DNA of 64,000 bases from Tetradesmus obliquus (taxonomy: Eukaryota > Chlorophyta > Chlorophyceae > Sphaeropleales > Scenedesmaceae). Below, in pieces: positions 62,192-64,000 of the stretch. The notes beneath the pieces were generated by a model that had not been told where the DNA came from, made no database searches, and was given only the letters and a program-made list of their open reading frames with translations. Where the stretch lies: contig CP126192.1 of assembly GCA_030272155.1 (NCBI GenBank), positions 4,746,501-4,810,500 on the forward strand. Reading direction: 5' to 3'. A program made the translations under genes and the position numbers. The stretch's first letter is position 1; every line of letters starts with the position of its first letter.

Positions 62192-63527
62192 ATGGCGACT
62201 TCTTGGCTGAAGCATCTGAAGAGTGGGTGCTTTGGGGCACCTATGGTGGACAACTTCGGTGGGAGCAGAAGGAGCTCGGTGAGCGAGGGCTTCGCCATGC
62301 CAGGCTGCTGTTGCATTGCCAGCTGTGCTCGACATGTATCGCAAGCATGCCGAGAACCTGCAGCATTTAGAGTTTCAATCATTGTTTCTTCCATTGGGCC
62401 TGCCAGATGTGCTTCAATGCGTATGGCCTGCTCACAGCAAACGAGCAGCAGTACCAGAGCTTGTCTCCTGCCTCCAGCTCCTCTCAACATCCTGTGCTTC
62501 CTCTGCTCTGTTTTGATGCTTGCAGGACTCCGAGTCCCTTGTACGTTCCCTAAAGTCAGCAGTTTCCTCTGCTGGCAGCTCCATGATGAGCAGCGCAGGG
62601 CTGTTTGGCATGAAGCTTGGGCGCAAGCTGTCATTGAAGCGTGAGAGGTCAGCTGCTGACTCTCGCGCTTCTAATGACTGCTGCCCAAGCAGCGACAACA
62701 GCCCTGCCGCGAGCCATGAAATAGAAAACAGCAACAGTGCATCAGGCCAGGAGGAGGACTGCATCGTGTACATTGAAGCATCAGCATCACCATCTGCCAC
62801 CAAGTCCTCCCCACACCATGAGGACCAGAGCAGCAGCATCAGCACCGGTGGCAGCACTGCATCCATGCCATACCCAGCACCCAAGCCCTCCAGTTACGCG
62901 GCAAGCATTGCATCCAGCAGAAGGAGCAGCAGCAGCAGCAGCTGCAGCAGCCAAAGCAGCAGCAGGCCCCAGGCTGCTGCTGCTGCTGCTGCAGCTGCTG
63001 CTGGCTCCCGCCAGCAGCCATATGCAACAGCAGGCCGCGGCCCCCGCTCAGCTACCCAGAAGAAAGCGGATTCCAAGAAGCGGGTGGCAGCAGATGCAGC
63101 TGCAGCAGCACAGGCCGTCAAAACCGCACAGGCAGCTGTGCATCAGGCCCGCGCAGCACTTGCTGCTGCCATCGGCGCCAACCCAAAGCTGTTCTGCAGG
63201 GTTCATGGCAGCTTTGGCAGGTACAAGTTTGCCAAGCTGACAGCACAGGAGCACCAGCTGGCAACTGCAGTGAAGGAGGCACGCTTGCAGCTGGCAGCAG
63301 CCATGATGGCAGTGCGGAAGCAGTCACCAGTCCGCGCGGACAGGAGGGCTGCTGCTCAGTGGCTGCTGGGCATCAACGAGGGCGATGGCGTCCACCCAGC
63401 GCACATGGAGCTGCTCGGGTACGGCCCAGGGCATGTGAGCAAGGGTGCGAGCATTCACGACTGGTGCGTGTGGGTGCAGAAGAGCGGGACTTGGGGGCAG
63501 GCCGTGTGGCAGAGGGTGTCAATCTAG
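62192..63527 (+). CDS. Ser/Ala-rich basic protein of unknown function
   Basis: Exons 62192-62278 and 62526-63527 join at a codon boundary, giving 362 aa. The start MATSWLKHLKSGCFGAPMVD is the best ATG by splice phase; a second frame over the same bases (NYGDFLAEASEEWVLWGTYG) is also open, so the 5' structure is uncertain. Exon 2 begins DSESLVRSLKSAVSSAGSSM, continues through a Ser-rich acidic part and a poly-S/poly-A tract, then a basic Ala-rich helix (QKKADSKKRVAADAAAAAQA...HQARAALAAAIG). The folded C-terminus reads NPKLFCRVHGSFGRYKFAKL, EHQLATAVKEARLQLAAAMM, AAAQWLLGINEGDGVHPAHM and HDWCVWVQKSGTWGQAVWQR. I do not recognise a family. The C-terminal about 120 residues look conserved-type and would be the part to search. 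Confidence 0.6.
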
Positions 63528-63682
63528 GGCCGCTGACCCCAAGTAGAAGCAGCAGCAGGGGACAAACACAATCTGTCAAACAACATGCTTGTAGACATAG
63601 GCAGCAAGAGAGATTGACCTGGAACAGGCAGCTGGTCTGTACAGGGCTGTACATTGATAGCACCCCAGTTTATGTTGTGTGT

Positions 63683-64000
63683 TGAACAGGCTGTAGATAG
63701 GCTGTGGAGTTGGCAGTTGATTAATGTGGTGATTGAGATGGACAGGCTGTATATATGCTTGCAAGTTGGTGGTTGATTTGGTTGGATTGTCTGTGATAAA
63801 ACAGGTTGTATATGGACTTGGGAGTTGGTGGTTGGCTAGCATGATTGAACGGGGTATTGGTTTGGGATCAAACCGAATGTAGATGGGCTGCAAAGTCGTT
63901 GGAGTAATGTGTGTATAAGCTGTGCAGCATAGAACATGGCTTGAACGGGGCAGCAAATGAGTTGATGGTTTCAGTTGAACAGGCTGTCTATGTGTTTGGG
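63683..64000. repeat. Degenerate minisatellite, about 57-75 bp units, running off the window
   Basis: Units begin AACAGGCTGTAGATAGGCTG or close variants (ACAGGCTGTATATATGCTTG; AACAGGTTGTATATGGACTT; GAACAGGCTGTCTATGTGTT) and share AGTTGG(T/C)(G)GTTGATT. At least four or five units are visible. Confidence 0.75.

Overview
The window is nuclear DNA from a eukaryote. Nearly every gene is split by short spliceosomal introns (GT donor, mostly GCAG or TGCAG acceptor), and conceptual splicing restores continuous reading frames with matching phases in most genes. The proteins are eukaryotic, plant- or alga-like ones: a UPF0548/DUF1990 protein close to its Arabidopsis relative, UBE4, a BAP31-like protein, centrin, PCCA and a rhomboid. 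Introns and low-complexity exons are saturated with CAG/CTG triplets, which give poly-Q, poly-A and poly-S tracts. Together this suggests a green alga, probably a chlorophyte; I infer the exact lineage only weakly and cannot prove it from this window.

Layout. 1-482: 3' end of an RTA1-like membrane protein (+). 1429-4174: MIT-AAA ATPase (-). 4.2-7.0 kb: no gene, but a diverged tandem repeat of about 190-260 bp. 7041 to about 10 kb: Ala-rich hypothetical (-). 11071-14207: adenine/adenosine deaminase with a signal peptide (-). 15196-21530: propionyl-CoA carboxylase alpha, 14 exons (-). 21829-23457: BAP31-like ER protein (+). 24792-26014: centrin-like EF-hand protein (-). 26577-29437: DUF1990 protein (+). 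30336-32247: poly-Q protein (-). 32886-35650: MYND-TPR-RING protein (+). 35.7-37.8 kb: no clear gene. 37795-45106: PhoD-like phosphatase, 18 exons (-). 45765-48944: TcdA-like tRNA t6A dehydratase (-). 49354-57791: ubiquitin chain-elongation factor UBE4, 17 exons (+). 58595-61324: rhomboid protease (+). 62192-63527: Ser/Ala-rich protein (+). The end of the window is a degenerate minisatellite.

The genes are not an operon or an obvious pathway. Several divergent pairs share short 5' regions: PCCA/BAP31 298 bp, TcdA/UBE4 409 bp, centrin/DUF1990 562 bp. Three loci are linked to ubiquitin or to ubiquitin-like chemistry (UBE4, the MYND-TPR-RING protein and the E1-fold TcdA), but a functional link is unproven.

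The most unusual signal is structural. At least four genes (PCCA, TcdA, UBE4, MYND-TPR-RING) carry local 'exon echoes': short tandem copies of an exon end, usually with its splice site, placed 75-260 bp away in the next intron or in the 3' flank. Two of these echoes are open, have canonical splice sites and fit the reading frame, so they could be alternative exons or newborn introns. A second pattern is that sense-strand CTG microsatellites sit directly against 3' splice sites, most strikingly in the PhoD-like gene. I saw no retroviral, Polinton-like or other capsid-bearing element, no rRNA or tRNA gene and no CRISPR array.
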